Notes: a model not told the origin generated them from the letters alone. Shown: positions 55,955 to 64,000, counted from the first letter of the stretch. The stretch is DNA of 64,000 bases from Cryobacterium psychrotolerans (GCF_900101115.1 NZ_FNFU01000006.1:109037-173036), one strand, 5' to 3'. A program made the numbers and translations.

Positions 55955-56019
55955 CCCGCGAAACCGCAGTTGTGCGCCCTAAAACGTCGTTTTAGCGCGC
56001 ACAACTGCGGTTTCGCGGG
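55955..56019. repeat. Intergenic palindrome C4 (65 nt: 27 + 11 + 27)
   Basis: Arms CCCGCGAAACCGCAGTTGTG then CGCCCTA, one mismatch. The 11-nt centre (AAACGTCGTTT) is itself self-complementary, so the whole element is a 32-33-bp hairpin with a 1-nt loop. Convergent gene ends on both sides (6 and 2 nt away). Confidence 0.95.
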
Positions 56020-56021
56020 GA

Positions 56022-56378
56022 CTACTTCCAGAGAACCGCGACGGCGATGTTGGCGACGGTGAGGCCGCCGATGGCCCAGAGTGCCCACGACGGGGCGACG
56101 GGCTTCTTGCGGTACATGATCACGAGCACCGTGATCACGATGAGGACGACCAGTTTGACGGCGATCTTGGCATTGTCGATCTCGCCGGGCTCGGCCATCT
56201 GCACGAGGCCGACGAGCAGCAGGCCGGTCACCAGCTGGGTCAGGGCGCCGTGGAACATCGCGGCGACGACGGTGCCCTTGCCGGCGATGATGTCCTTCAC
56301 CTGCACCAGGAACCCGCCGAGCAGCGAGGCGAGGCCGATGAAGTGCAGAATGACGAGAATGCCGATCAGGATGTCCAT
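56022..56378 (-). CDS. Small four-helix membrane protein, unknown function
   Basis: 118 aa, four hydrophobic segments (residues 4-26, 38-60, 70-88, 98-116), beginning MDILIGILVILHFIGLASLL. Conserved hypothetical integral membrane protein of actinobacteria; histidines at 12 and 44 lie within helices. No catalytic motif. Monocistronic between palindrome C4 and the tandem repeat after ribH. Confidence 0.82.
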   Translation of the reverse strand: MDILIGILVILHFIGLASLLGGFLVQVKDIIAGKGTVVAAMFHGALTQLVTGLLLVGLVQMAEPGEIDNAKIAVKLVVLIVITVLVIMYRKKPVAPSWALWAIGGLTVANIAVAVLWK

Positions 56379-56406
56379 GCCGCCAGCCTAGGGGACGGCA
56401 CCATCG

Positions 56407-56473
56407 CTCACCGGGAGGCGAGGCTCACCGGGAGGCGAGGCTCACCGGGACGCGAGGCTCACCGGGAGGCGAG
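56407..56473. repeat. Four tandem 17-bp units spanning the ribH stop codon
   Basis: CTCACCGGGAGGCGAGG is repeated three times (one copy with a G-to-C change) and a 16-nt fourth copy carries the ribH stop. The other copies lie downstream of the stop, as untranslated copies of its last codons. Confidence 0.93.
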
Positions 56474-56932
56474 CTCCCGCAGCAGCCGAGCCGTCGCGAT
56501 GGCCGCCGACGCGGCCTCCTCGCCCTTGTCCTCCTTCGAGCCGGGCAGCCCGGCCCGGTCGAGTCCCTGCTGCTCGTCGTCGAGGGTGAGCACGCCGAAC
56601 CCGACGGGCTTGCCGGCGTCCAGCGCCACCCGGGTCAGGCCATCCGTCGCCGCCGCCGACACGTATTCGAAGTGGGGGGTGCCGCCGCGGATGATCACGC
56701 CGAGCGCGACCACCGCATCCGCCCCGTTCTCGAGGGCGATCTTGCAGGCGACCGGCAGCTCGAAGCTGCCGGGCACGCGCACCAGGGACCAGCTTGCGCC
56801 GGACGCCTCGAGCACGCGGGTCGCCCCGGCGATCAGCCCGTCGGTGATCACGTCATGCCAGCGCCCGGCCACGATCACGACGCTGAGGCCGGTTCCGTCG
56901 ACGGTCAGTTCGGGCGATCCTGCTCCGCTCAC
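56459..56932 (-). CDS. ribH: 6,7-dimethyl-8-ribityllumazine synthase
   Basis: Condenses 5-amino-6-ribitylaminouracil with 3,4-dihydroxybutanone 4-phosphate, cytosolic capsid or pentamer, 157 aa. Key segments: [40 protein letters not shown] (substrate pocket, catalytic His), [18 protein letters not shown] start overlaps the ribBA stop (GTGA). Last gene of the rib operon. Confidence 0.95.
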   Translation of the reverse strand: MSGAGSPELTVDGTGLSVVIVAGRWHDVITDGLIAGATRVLEASGASWSLVRVPGSFELPVACKIALENGADAVVALGVIIRGGTPHFEYVSAAATDGLTRVALDAGKPVGFGVLTLDDEQQGLDRAGLPGSKEDKGEEAASAAIATARLLRELASR

Positions 56933-58191
56933 AGTGCGATTCCCTTCAACATGTGGTGCTCCTCGATGTGGTGGCCCATCTTGTCGCGCTTGGCGGCCAG
57001 GTAGTCCTCATTGTGGCTGCCGATCCCGACGACGAGCGGCACGCGCTCGGTCACGGCGACGCCGTGCAGCTCGAGCTGGCGCACCTTCTCCGGGTTGTTG
57101 GTCAGCAGGCGCACCGAGGTCAGCCCCATCTGGTGCAGGATGCCCGTGGCCGCGCCGTAGTCGCGGGAGTCACCGGGCAGGCCCAGGGCCAGGTTCGCGT
57201 CGAGCGTGTCCAGGCCGTCTTCCTGCAGTTTGTAGGCGCGGAGCTTGTTGATCAGGCCGATGCCGCGACCCTCCTGGCCGCGCAGGTAGACGACGACACC
57301 GCCCTCCCGCTGGATGGTCTCCAGCGCCGCGTCCAGCTGGGGGCCGCACTCGCATTTGAGCGAGCCGAACGCCTCGCCGGTCAGGCACTCGGAGTGCACC
57401 CGGACGAGGGCGCCGTTGGCCGGGACTCCCGAAACGACGGCGACGTGGTCGGCCCCGGTCATCCGGTCGCGGTAGGCCCGCATCTGGAATGCGCCGTGCC
57501 TGGTCGGAACCGTCGTCTCCACCTCGAAGTCCACCCGCGGCGATTCGAGGATCGGGCTGATCGTGGGCAGGTCGGTGTCGCAGTGGAATTCCTGCAGGTA
57601 CTCGATCAGCTCCTTGATCGTGATCACGAGCACGCCCTCGCGCTCGCCGAGCTCGATCAGGCCGGGCAGGCGCATCATCTCGCCGTCCTCGGCGACGATC
57701 TCGGCGATCCCGGCGACCGGCACGAGGCCGGCCAGCTTCATCAGGTCGACCGCGGCCTCGGTGTGGCCGTCGCGCTCGCGCACCCCGCCGTCCACGGCGC
57801 GCAAGGGCAGGATGTGGCCCGGCCGGTGCAGGCTGGCCGGGGTGGAGATCGGGTCGGCCAGCACCCGCAGGGTGTGCGCCCGGTCGGCGGCGCTGATGCC
57901 CGTGCTCAGGCGATCGGCCGCGTCGACCGACACGGTGTAGGCGGTGCCGCGCACGTCCTCGTTGTTCAGAACCATGACGGGCAGGTCGAGCTGGTCGGCG
58001 ATGTCGTTGGTCATCGGCGCGCAGATGAAGCCGGACGAGTATCGAACCGTCCAGGCGATCCACTCCTGGGTGGCCATCTGGGCGGAGATGATGACGTCGC
58101 CCTCGTTCTCGCGGCCTTCGTCGTCGGCGACGATGACCGGCTTGCCCAGGCGCAGCGCCTCGAGGGCGGTGGGGATGTCGGCGAGGCTCAT
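56929..58191 (-). CDS. ribBA: Bifunctional 3,4-dihydroxybutanone-4-phosphate synthase / GTP cyclohydrolase II
   Basis: 420 aa. N-terminal RibB domain ([46 protein letters not shown]); C-terminal RibA domain with zinc cysteines in [32 protein letters not shown] and RLLTNNPEK. The ATG at 58191 has AAAGGAG upstream and overlaps the ribE stop by 4 nt. It makes both early precursors of riboflavin. Frames extending upstream are the Ala/Pro repeat of ribE read out of frame. Confidence 0.96.
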   Translation of the reverse strand: MSLADIPTALEALRLGKPVIVADDEGRENEGDVIISAQMATQEWIAWTVRYSSGFICAPMTNDIADQLDLPVMVLNNEDVRGTAYTVSVDAADRLSTGISAADRAHTLRVLADPISTPASLHRPGHILPLRAVDGGVRERDGHTEAAVDLMKLAGLVPVAGIAEIVAEDGEMMRLPGLIELGEREGVLVITIKELIEYLQEFHCDTDLPTISPILESPRVDFEVETTVPTRHGAFQMRAYRDRMTGADHVAVVSGVPANGALVRVHSECLTGEAFGSLKCECGPQLDAALETIQREGGVVVYLRGQEGRGIGLINKLRAYKLQEDGLDTLDANLALGLPGDSRDYGAATGILHQMGLTSVRLLTNNPEKVRQLELHGVAVTERVPLVVGIGSHNEDYLAAKRDKMGHHIEEHHMLKGIAL

Positions 58192-58907
58192 AATGCGCTC
58201 CTTTGTGTTGCGGGTGCTTGGGGTGCTTGGGGTGCTTGGGGTGCGGGTGCTTGGGGTGCGGCGTCGGCGGCGCCTGCGCCTGCGGCTGTGGGTCGTGCGG
58301 CCGCCGCCAGGTCGAGGATTCGCAGGGCGTGGCGGGCCAGGATGTCGGTCTCGAGGTTGACCTGGTCCCCGACCCCGAGGGCGCCGAGGGTGGTCGCGGT
58401 GAGGGTCTCGGGGATCAGCGAGACCTCGAACCACTGCTCCGGTTCGCTCGCCGGGCTGATGTTGCTCACGGTGAGCGACACTCCGTCGATCGCGATCGAC
58501 CCCTTGCCGGTGACCAGCGGGGCGAGCTCGGGGGAGAGGTCGAACCTCAGCACCCGCCAGGCGTCGCCGGGGGTGACCCGGAGCACGGTGCTCGTGCCGT
58601 CGATGTGGCCCTGCACGATGTGCCCGCCGAGGCGGTCGCCGACCAGGGCGGCGCGTTCGAGGTTGACCGGCGTGCCCTCGGCCAGGCCGTCGAGCGTGGA
58701 CATGGCCAGGGTCTGCGCCATGACGTCGGCCGTGAAGCCCTCCGGGGTGCGGTCGACGACGGTGAGGCACACGCCGTTGACCGAGATCGAGTCGCCGTGC
58801 CCCGCGCCGGCCACGACCAGGGGGGCGCGGAAGGTGAGGCGTGCGGCATCCGTCGAACGCTCGATCCGTTCGATGCTGCCGAGTTCCTCAATGATTCCGG
58901 TGAACAT
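58188..58907 (-). CDS. ribE: Riboflavin synthase alpha subunit with C-terminal Ala/Pro/Gln repeat tail
   Basis: Dismutates two lumazines to riboflavin, 239 aa from the ATG at 58907 (AAGGA upstream). Two lumazine-binding barrels: MFTGIIEELGSIE, DSISVNGVCLTV and GHIVQGHIDGT in the first; IAIDGVSLTVSNI in the second. After residue 205 a non-conserved tail of AAARPTAAGAG and repeated QAP units is added, encoded by a short tandem repeat. It overlaps ribD by 20 nt and ribBA by 4. Confidence 0.94.
   Translation of the reverse strand: MFTGIIEELGSIERIERSTDAARLTFRAPLVVAGAGHGDSISVNGVCLTVVDRTPEGFTADVMAQTLAMSTLDGLAEGTPVNLERAALVGDRLGGHIVQGHIDGTSTVLRVTPGDAWRVLRFDLSPELAPLVTGKGSIAIDGVSLTVSNISPASEPEQWFEVSLIPETLTATTLGALGVGDQVNLETDILARHALRILDLAAAARPTAAGAGAADAAPQAPAPQAPQAPQAPATQRSAL
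58203..58262. repeat. Short tandem repeat encoding the ribE tail
   Basis: GGTGCTTGGGGTGCTTGGGG and related units (9-bp period) run for about 55 nt, coding QAP repeats on the minus strand. Confidence 0.88.
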
Positions 58908-59934
58908 GGTCGTTCCTTTCCAGGGGGCGCGCGATGACGAGGATGTCGTCGCCGAGCCGGTCGAGGTGGGTGATGGCCAGCCGCCGCTGTTCGGCGATGC
59001 CCTGGACACCGATGTCATTCAGGGCGAGCCGGCCGCCGCCCAGCAGGGTGGGGGCCAGGTAGATGAGGTATTCGTCGGCGAGGCCGGCGGCCACGAACGC
59101 GCTGGCGAGGGTGGGGCCGCCCTCGACGAAGACGCGACGGATGCCGCGCTCGTGCAGGTCGCCGAGCACGGCGCCGAGGTCGGAGCCGTCGAAGAAAAGA
59201 GGGGCCTGCGGGTGCGAGAGCACGGCGGAGCCCGCGGGGATCGGACGGGTGCCGAGCACGACGGGAATCGGCTGGCCGGGCAGGAGGCCGCCGTCGGCGT
59301 CTCGGGCGGTCAGCGCCGGGTCGTCGGCGAGCACCGTGCCGGTCCCGACGACGATGGCGTCGGCCTGCGCTCGCCGCCGGTGCACGTCCTGGCGGGCCTC
59401 GGGGCCGGTGATCCACTGGCTGGACCCGTCGGCGGCGGCCGCGCGGCCGTCGAGGCTGGAGGCCCATTTGACGGTCACGAACGGGCGGCCGAGGCCCGCG
59501 GCGAAGAGCCAGTCGGCCAGGAACGCCGTGGCTTCCTCGGCGAGCACCCCGCCCTGGATCGCCACGCCGGCCGCGCGCAGCCGTTCGGCCCCGCCGGAGG
59601 AGCGTTCGCCGGGGTCGGCGACCGCGTAGACGACGCGGCTGATGCCGGCGTCGAGGAGGGCGACCGAGCAGGGGCTGGTGCGACCGGTGTGGTTGCACGG
59701 CTCGAGGGTGACCACGGCGGTTGCGCCGCGGGCGCCGCCGGCCGGAAGCTTGGAGAGGGCGTCGACCTCGGCGTGCGGGGTGCCGGCGCCGCGGTGCCAG
59801 CCTTCGGCGAGTGTCTCGCCGTCGGCGCCCAGGATGATGCAGCCCACGCGCGGGTTGACGCCGGTCGCCGGGCCGTTGCCGGCGAGGTCGAGGGCGCGAC
59901 GCATGGAGCGTTCGTAGTCCGCGTCCTGTGTCAT
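58888..59934 (-). CDS. ribD: Bifunctional riboflavin deaminase/reductase
   Basis: 348 aa. N-terminal deaminase with zinc motifs TPHAEVDAL and TLEPCNHTGRTSPCSVALLDA; C-terminal reductase with VKWASSLDGR, SQWITGPEAR and VFVEGGPTLASAF. Converts the GTP cyclohydrolase product to ribitylaminouracil phosphate. The ATG at 59934 has GGGG at a 6-nt spacing, which lies inside a hairpin (59941-59971). First gene of the rib operon, under the FMN riboswitch. Confidence 0.95.
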   Translation of the reverse strand: MTQDADYERSMRRALDLAGNGPATGVNPRVGCIILGADGETLAEGWHRGAGTPHAEVDALSKLPAGGARGATAVVTLEPCNHTGRTSPCSVALLDAGISRVVYAVADPGERSSGGAERLRAAGVAIQGGVLAEEATAFLADWLFAAGLGRPFVTVKWASSLDGRAAAADGSSQWITGPEARQDVHRRRAQADAIVVGTGTVLADDPALTARDADGGLLPGQPIPVVLGTRPIPAGSAVLSHPQAPLFFDGSDLGAVLGDLHERGIRRVFVEGGPTLASAFVAAGLADEYLIYLAPTLLGGGRLALNDIGVQGIAEQRRLAITHLDRLGDDILVIARPLERNDHVHRNH

Positions 59935-59940
59935 TCCCGT

Positions 59941-59971
59941 CCCCGTTCGTGGTCCGCACGAACTCCGGGGG
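59941..59971 (-). promoter_or_regulatory. Hairpin covering the ribD ribosome-binding site
   Basis: GTTCGTG and CACGAAC form a 7-bp stem with a 5-nt loop. The adjoining GGGG (the ribosome site) can pair with CCCC across a short bulge. This is a likely translational expression platform of the FMN riboswitch. Confidence 0.55.
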
Positions 59972-60024
59972 TAGGGGCATCGCGAAACGCGAAACCCGCC
60001 GATCGATCTCGAAAGATCAACCGA

Positions 60025-60152
60025 CTCGTGCGCCTCCCATCCGGACTTTAACCGTCGGTGCTGGAGTTTCACCAGCTCAACCGCTTCGCTCCGAGGAGCG
60101 TCACGGGTCGCGGACTTTAACCGCCGGCTCGGATTTTCACCGACCCCGGAGC
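60025..60152 (-). promoter_or_regulatory. FMN riboswitch (RFN element)
   Basis: The minus strand carries the conserved RFN blocks in order: GGGGTCGGTGAAAATCC, CCGGCGGTTAAAGTCC, a variable stem with CTCCTCGGAG, GAGCTGGTGAAACTCCAGC, ACCGACGGTTAAAGTCCGGA and TGGGAGGCGCACGAG. It precedes ribD by about 90 nt. FMN binding is expected to shut off the rib operon. Confidence 0.96.
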
Positions 60153-60235
60153 ACGTTTCTTACTTCTAGTTATATCCCAACGCGTGCGGCTCCGGATAAT
60201 TCCCGCCCGCATCGTCACCTCCCGCCTCCCGCGCC

Positions 60236-60275
60236 CGCTTCCCGCTTCCCGCGTCCGCTTCCCGCTTCCCGCGTC
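60236..60275. repeat. Two exact tandem 20-bp copies beside palindrome D3
   Basis: CGCTTCCCGCTTCCCGCGTC occurs twice in a row, ending 8 nt before D3. Confidence 0.92.
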
Positions 60276-60283
60276 GGCTGCTG

Positions 60284-60381
60284 TGTGGCCAACTCAGGAG
60301 ATTTCGGATGTTCGGGCCCGGTTCCCCCGGATGAGTGCGGCCTCCGGGCGCCGGCGCACGGATTCTCCTGAGTTGGCCACA
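60284..60381. repeat. Intergenic palindrome D3 (98 nt)
   Basis: Arms TGTGGCCAACTCAGGAGA perfect for 18 bp, extendable outward by three bases on each side (CTG/CAG), length again 98 nt. It lies between the rib leader and the SorC regulator gene. The region 60385-60483 holds nothing I recognise. Confidence 0.93.
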
Positions 60382-60483
60382 CAGCGAACCGGCCGCTGGT
60401 CGGCGGATTGCGGCGGTGGCGGCCGTGGGACCGGGCGACGGCGGATTGGTGCGGCGGCGACCGGCGGACCGCGTGCCGGCCGG

Positions 60484-61458
60484 TCAGGGGGTCGCGACCA
60501 GTGCCCGCGCCGTGCCCTCGTCGAGGAACAGGTCGGTGATGAGGTCGGCACACAGGGCTCCGCGCAGGCTCGGCAGCTTGGAGTTGCCCGAGACGACGCA
60601 GATCCGGCGTGGCGTGCGCTGCAGCACGGCGAAGTCCGGGCCGGTGCCGCGTTCGTTCAGCGGGATGCCGCCGGTCGACCCGTCAGCGCGGAAGAACACC
60701 GTCGCCACGTCGCCGACCACCCCGTCGCGGTTGAGCGCGTCGAAGTCGTCCGGATCGAGGTAGCCGCCGGCGTAGACGTGGCTGGGCACCTCGGAGAAGG
60801 GCGACCCCAGCCCGAACAGCGCGACGTCCATCCGCCCCTGCATCTCGATCAGCCGGGCCATGCTGCGCTCGCGCCAGAGCGCCTGCCTGGTCAGCGGGTC
60901 GTCGAAGAACGCGGGCACCGGGAACTGCTGCACATGGGCGCCGAACGCGTTGCCGAACCGGCCGAGGATTTCGCTCGCGTAGCCGAGCCCGGTGGTGCTC
61001 ATATTGCCGGCGCCATTGAGTTGCACGATCTGCGAATTGTGGGTCGGCTTCGGCGTGATGTGCCGGCTGATCGCACTCATCGTCGAGCCCCAGGCGATGC
61101 CCATGATCATGTTCGAGTCGAAGTACTGGCCGAGAATTCGTGCAACCGAGAGGGCGACGCGCTCAAGCCGGTCGACGTCGTTGGCACGGTCGGACACCGG
61201 AACGACATGCGCCGTGACCCCGTAGCGGGCCTGGATTTCCTGCTCCAGCCGGCTCGGCGCATCCAGCGGGGACCGGATCTGGATGTCGACGAGCCCGGTC
61301 GCCCTGGCGTGGCTGAGCAGCCGGGAGACCGAGGATCTCGAGGTGTGCAGCTCCTGCGCGATGGCCTCCATCGTCAGGTCCTGCAGGTAGTACAGCTGCG
61401 AGGCGGTGAGCGCGTCGCGGGTGCGGTCGGACTGCGCCGGGTCGTCGTCGAGCAGCAT
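60484..61458 (-). CDS. SorC/DeoR-type sugar-sensing regulator
   Basis: 324 aa from the ATG at 61458 with AAGGAG 6 nt upstream. N-terminal HTH (TMEAIAQELHTSRSSVSRLLSHARATG, residues 34-60 in two parts) and a SorC sugar-binding domain (MIMGIAWGSTMSAIS, VVSGNSKLPSLRGALCADLITDLFLDEGTA). Divergent from glpD, so probably the glycerol/glycerol-3-phosphate-responsive repressor. TTGCAC-N4-GTGCAA lies 10 nt before its start, a good autoregulatory site. Confidence 0.9.
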   Translation of the reverse strand: MLLDDDPAQSDRTRDALTASQLYYLQDLTMEAIAQELHTSRSSVSRLLSHARATGLVDIQIRSPLDAPSRLEQEIQARYGVTAHVVPVSDRANDVDRLERVALSVARILGQYFDSNMIMGIAWGSTMSAISRHITPKPTHNSQIVQLNGAGNMSTTGLGYASEILGRFGNAFGAHVQQFPVPAFFDDPLTRQALWRERSMARLIEMQGRMDVALFGLGSPFSEVPSHVYAGGYLDPDDFDALNRDGVVGDVATVFFRADGSTGGIPLNERGTGPDFAVLQRTPRRICVVSGNSKLPSLRGALCADLITDLFLDEGTARALVATP

Positions 61459-61467
61459 TCTCACTCC

Positions 61468-61483
61468 TTGCACGTATGTGCAA
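61468..61483. promoter_or_regulatory. Candidate SorC operator 1
   Basis: TTGCAC-GTAT-GTGCAA, perfect 6-bp arms with a 4-nt spacer, in the divergent SorC-glpD region. The same pattern recurs at 63330-63345 before the glycerol channel gene. Confidence 0.7.
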
Positions 61484-61587
61484 TCCGACTGAATGTTTGT
61501 GTCGGACTGTCAGGCTGTATTCATTCACATGTCTTGCCGTCAGCGCAAGCGCCCCTGCATGCTCCCATCCCGAGAGGCCAGAGAACA

Positions 61588-63312
61588 GTGACGTCCACCC
61601 AGTCTCAGTCAGCCCAGTCAGCCATCCGCACCCGCCCCGAGGCGCAGGTGCTCATCATCGGGGCCGGCATCAACGGCATCGCGACCTTCCGCGACCTGGC
61701 ACTGCAGGGTGTCGACGTGGTGATCGTCGACAAGGGAGACTACGTCTCGGGCGCCTCGGCCGCGTCCTCGCACATGATCCACGGCGGCGTCCGCTACCTC
61801 GAGAACGGTGAGTTCCGCCTGGTCAAGGAGTCCGTCGAGGAGCGCAACGGGCTGCTGAAAATCGCGCCGCACTACGTCAAGCCGCTCAAGACGACGGTGC
61901 CGATCTTCTCGACCTTCTCCGGTGTGCTGGCCGCGCCGCTGCGGTTCCTCACCCACAGGCAGGGCAAGCACCAGGAGCGCGGCGCCCTGCTGATCAAGGT
62001 CGGCCTCTCCCTTTACGACTCCTTCTCCCGCGACGGCGGCAGCGTTCCCCGCCACGAGTTCCACGGCGCCCGCGAGTCGCTGGCCCAGCTGCCCCGGCTG
62101 AATCCGGGCCTCAAGTACACGGCCACCTACTACGACGCGGCGATGCACGACCCGGAGCGCCTCGCGCTTGACGTGCTGCGCGACGGCCTGGATGCCGGGC
62201 TGCACGCCCGCAGCGCCAACTACACCGAGGCGATCGGGATGGATGCCGACGGCGTGCGCCTGCGGGACGTCGTCACCGGCGAGGAATTCAGCGTGACGGC
62301 CGATGTCGTGGTGAACACCTCGGGGCCGTGGACCGACCTCACCAATGCCGCGCTCGGCCGGGCCAGCGAGTTCATGGGCGGCACCAAGGGCTCGCACATC
62401 GTCGTCGACCATCCCGAACTGCTCGCCGCGACCGGCGGGCGGGAGATCTTCTTCGAGCACAGCGACGGCCGCATCGTGCTGATCTACCCGCTGAAGGACC
62501 GCGTGCTGATCGGCACGACCGACCTCGAGCACGACATGACCCAGCCGATCCGCTGCACCGAGACCGAGATCGACTACTTCTTCGAACTCGTCTCGCACGT
62601 ATTCCCAGACATCACGGTCGGCCGTTCCGACATCGTCTTCCGCTTCGCCGGGGTGCGGCCGCTGCCCCGCCACGACGACGAACAGCCCGGCTTCGTGTCC
62701 CGCGACTACCGGATCGAATCCCGCCCGCTCGGCGCCCGGACCGGCACCCTGCTCAGCCTGGTCGGCGGCAAGTGGACGACCTTCCGCGCCCTCGCCGAGA
62801 ACCTGGGCGGCGACATCCTGACCCTGCTGGGCATGCCGAGAACCGTCTCGACGGTCGGGCTCCCCATCGGCGGCGGGCGCGACTTTCCGGTGACGGATGA
62901 CGCGCTGCAGGTCTGGCTGGCCGCGAACGGCGACGAGGTGGGCCGGCCCAGGGCCGCACTGCTTCTGGCCCGGTACGGCACTCGGGCGGTGCAGGTCATC
63001 GAGCACCTCACGGCCGGGCCGGATGCCCCGCTGGAGCACGCCTCGGACTACACCCGGCGCGAGATCGAATACCTCGCCGCCACGGAGTCGGTCGTGCGAC
63101 TCATCGACGTGCTGCTGCGGCGCACGAGCATCGCATTCGTCGGCGGCACGACCAGCGCCCTGGTCGGGGAGCTCGCCGATGTGGTCGCACCGGTGCTCGG
63201 CTGGGATGCCGCGCGCCGGGCGGCCGAGATCGAGCTCGCGGTCGGCATCCTGCGCCAGGTTCACGGAGTCGACCTGGCTCCGATCGAACGGGACGCCCAC
63301 GCGGCCGCCTGA
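61588..63312 (+). CDS. glpD: Glycerol-3-phosphate dehydrogenase (FAD, quinone-linked)
   Basis: Oxidises sn-glycerol-3-phosphate to DHAP at the membrane, 574 aa from the GTG at 61588. FAD-binding QVLIIGAGINGIATFRDLAL, DKGDYVSGASAASSHMIHGGVRYLE, VNTSGPWTD, RVLIGTTDLEHD, LLSLVGGKWTTFRALAE, and a C-terminal helical DAO_C domain (ARYGTRAVQVIEHL). The frame is open far upstream to 60184, but that part overlaps the SorC gene in antisense. Followed by the channel gene, so it is a glycerol utilisation unit. Confidence 0.95.
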   Translation: MTSTQSQSAQSAIRTRPEAQVLIIGAGINGIATFRDLALQGVDVVIVDKGDYVSGASAASSHMIHGGVRYLENGEFRLVKESVEERNGLLKIAPHYVKPLKTTVPIFSTFSGVLAAPLRFLTHRQGKHQERGALLIKVGLSLYDSFSRDGGSVPRHEFHGARESLAQLPRLNPGLKYTATYYDAAMHDPERLALDVLRDGLDAGLHARSANYTEAIGMDADGVRLRDVVTGEEFSVTADVVVNTSGPWTDLTNAALGRASEFMGGTKGSHIVVDHPELLAATGGREIFFEHSDGRIVLIYPLKDRVLIGTTDLEHDMTQPIRCTETEIDYFFELVSHVFPDITVGRSDIVFRFAGVRPLPRHDDEQPGFVSRDYRIESRPLGARTGTLLSLVGGKWTTFRALAENLGGDILTLLGMPRTVSTVGLPIGGGRDFPVTDDALQVWLAANGDEVGRPRAALLLARYGTRAVQVIEHLTAGPDAPLEHASDYTRREIEYLAATESVVRLIDVLLRRTSIAFVGGTTSALVGELADVVAPVLGWDAARRAAEIELAVGILRQVHGVDLAPIERDAHAAA

Positions 63313-63329
63313 CGCCCGGCGGGCCGGAT

Positions 63330-63345
63330 CTGCACGAACGTGCAG
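63330..63345. promoter_or_regulatory. Candidate SorC operator 2
   Basis: CTGCAC-GAAC-GTGCAG, perfect 6-bp arms with a 4-nt spacer, between glpD and the channel gene. It shares TGCAC-N4-GTGCA with operator 1. Confidence 0.65.
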
Positions 63346-63451
63346 CCCAAACCCCCCAAACGGGTACCGGGGGACCGGTACGGTTTCACAGGATTGCTGA
63401 TTCACCCCTGGTGAATCGGATCCTCAGCTTCACCCCATCAGAAAGGTCAAT

Positions 63452-64000
63452 GTGGACAATCTCGGTGTTGTATTCCTGTCGGAGGTAGTCGGAACGGCCA
63501 TCCTCGTGCTGCTCGGCTGCGGCGTTGTCGCCAACGTCGCGCTCGCAAAAACCAAGGGCTTCGGCGGTGGCTTCCTCATGGTCACGATCGGCTGGGGCCT
63601 CGCCGTCTTCGCCGGTGTGATCGTCGCCTACAACTCGGGCGCGCACCTGAATCCGGCGGTGACGCTCGGGCTCGTGGCCTCCGGCGCCACCGAGTTCGGC
63701 TCGGGCGTGCCGGTCACGTTCCTGTCGGTGCTCGTCTACATTGCCGCCGAGATGCTCGGCGCGATTCTCGGCGCCGTGGTCGTCTGGCTGGCCTACAAGC
63801 AGCACTTCGACGCCGAACCGGATGCGGGCAGCAAACTCGCCGCGTTCTCGACCGGCCCGGCCATCCGGTCCTACGGCTGGAACCTGGCCACCGAGATCAT
63901 CGGCACCTTCGTGCTCGTCTTCGTCGTCATCGCCTTCGGCGGCGGACGCCAGGGCGAAGCCGGCGGCCTCGCCGCCCTCGGCGCCCTGCCGGTGGCCCTG
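63452..64000 (+). CDS. Aquaglyceroporin (MIP family, GlpF-like), truncated by window end
   Basis: Glycerol/water channel of the inner membrane, 183 codons visible. The GTG at 63452 has AAAGG 5 nt upstream; an ATG at 63450 in another frame stops after 12 codons. It starts VDNLGVVFLSEVVGTAILVLL, followed by the first NPA box in SGAHLNPAVTLGL and further helices. The second NPA box and C-terminus are outside the window. Presence beside glpD and the shared operator support glycerol uptake. Confidence 0.92.
   Translation, partial: MDNLGVVFLSEVVGTAILVLLGCGVVANVALAKTKGFGGGFLMVTIGWGLAVFAGVIVAYNSGAHLNPAVTLGLVASGATEFGSGVPVTFLSVLVYIAAEMLGAILGAVVVWLAYKQHFDAEPDAGSKLAAFSTGPAIRSYGWNLATEIIGTFVLVFVVIAFGGGRQGEAGGLAALGALPVAL

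Noticed and set aside
56953..60051. 1032-codon open frame on the plus strand over the riboflavin operon
   Set aside because: It is antisense to ribBA, ribE and ribD and to the riboswitch, which have unmistakable motifs. High GC keeps the opposite frame open, and the translation has no recognisable domain.
60184..61587. Upstream extension of the glpD frame by 468 codons
   Set aside because: It runs antisense through the SorC gene and across palindrome D3. The GlpD fold starts after the GTG at 61588.

Overview
The window comes from a high-GC (roughly two-thirds G+C) actinobacterium, most likely a member of the Microbacteriaceae close to Cryobacterium/Leifsonia. The reasons are frequent GTG and TTG starts, many 4-nt ATGA/GTGA stop-start overlaps, a 6C small RNA beside a minimal Tad locus, the conserved topA-tmk-holB cluster, a PASTA-domain class A penicillin-binding protein, a RamB/ScfR-type regulator and a GTP-dependent PEP carboxykinase. 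It looks chromosomal. I see no rRNA, CRISPR array, transposase, integrase or phage gene.

Layout: 1-3474 (minus) is a branched-chain-amino-acid type ABC importer (fused LivM-LivG, LivH, lipoprotein binding protein with an attenuator hairpin). 3608-5883 holds an LLM-type flavin oxidoreductase, a DUF559-type protein bracketed by two near-identical palindromes, and tRNA-Pro. 5959-12377 holds cell-wall PBP, metallophosphoesterase, a small DUF4177-like protein, RidA and acetyl-CoA synthetase. 12556-16056 is the 6C sRNA followed by a compact Tad/Flp pilus operon. 16199-23661 is the topA-tmk-holB housekeeping block with a two-gene insertion between tmk and holB. 23696-32502 carries a TAP-like lipoprotein hydrolase, TetR regulator, tRNA-Thr, Gfo/Idh/MocA oxidoreductase, GGDEF-EAL protein, PBP4-type carboxypeptidase, nicotinamidase and an alpha/beta hydrolase. 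32720-40513 is a homoprotocatechuate (4-hydroxyphenylacetate) meta-cleavage cluster: HpaD, HpaE, DapA-family aldolase, GntR regulator and a FAH-RraA fusion, with a divergent semialdehyde dehydrogenase. 40747-49121 holds an rRNA methyltransferase, thiolase plus SDR, S9 peptidase, DUF4386-TetR pair and an ScfR/RamB regulator divergent from pckG (49279-51132). 51244-56378 carries an ABC exporter and an ABC-2 drug-export operon. 56459-60152 is the riboflavin operon under an FMN riboswitch. 60484-64000 is a glycerol locus: SorC regulator, glpD, and an aquaglyceroporin cut by the window edge.

The most striking unexplained structure is a set of 17 long intergenic palindromes. Fourteen of them fall into sequence families of fixed length (57, 59, 65 or 49 nt), and all fourteen have arms separated by exactly 11 nt. 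Three more are 98-nt units with about 21-nt arms. Families A, B and E share an ACCTTC-N11-GAAGGT core. The palindromes sit almost only between genes, often at convergent ends, and in several places two copies of one family bracket a gene or gene pair. One case is an insertion inside the normally compact tmk-holB interval. They may be bidirectional terminators, but most lack a T-tract, their geometry is unusually rigid, and the bracketing suggests a mobile or recombinogenic role. No gene in the window is an obvious partner.

Functional links inside the window: the HPA cluster yields pyruvate and succinic semialdehyde, which the divergent dehydrogenase can oxidise to succinate. Acs, PckG and the RamB-like regulator point to acetate/gluconeogenic control. 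SorC, GlpD and the channel form a glycerol uptake/oxidation unit with two matching operator-like sites.
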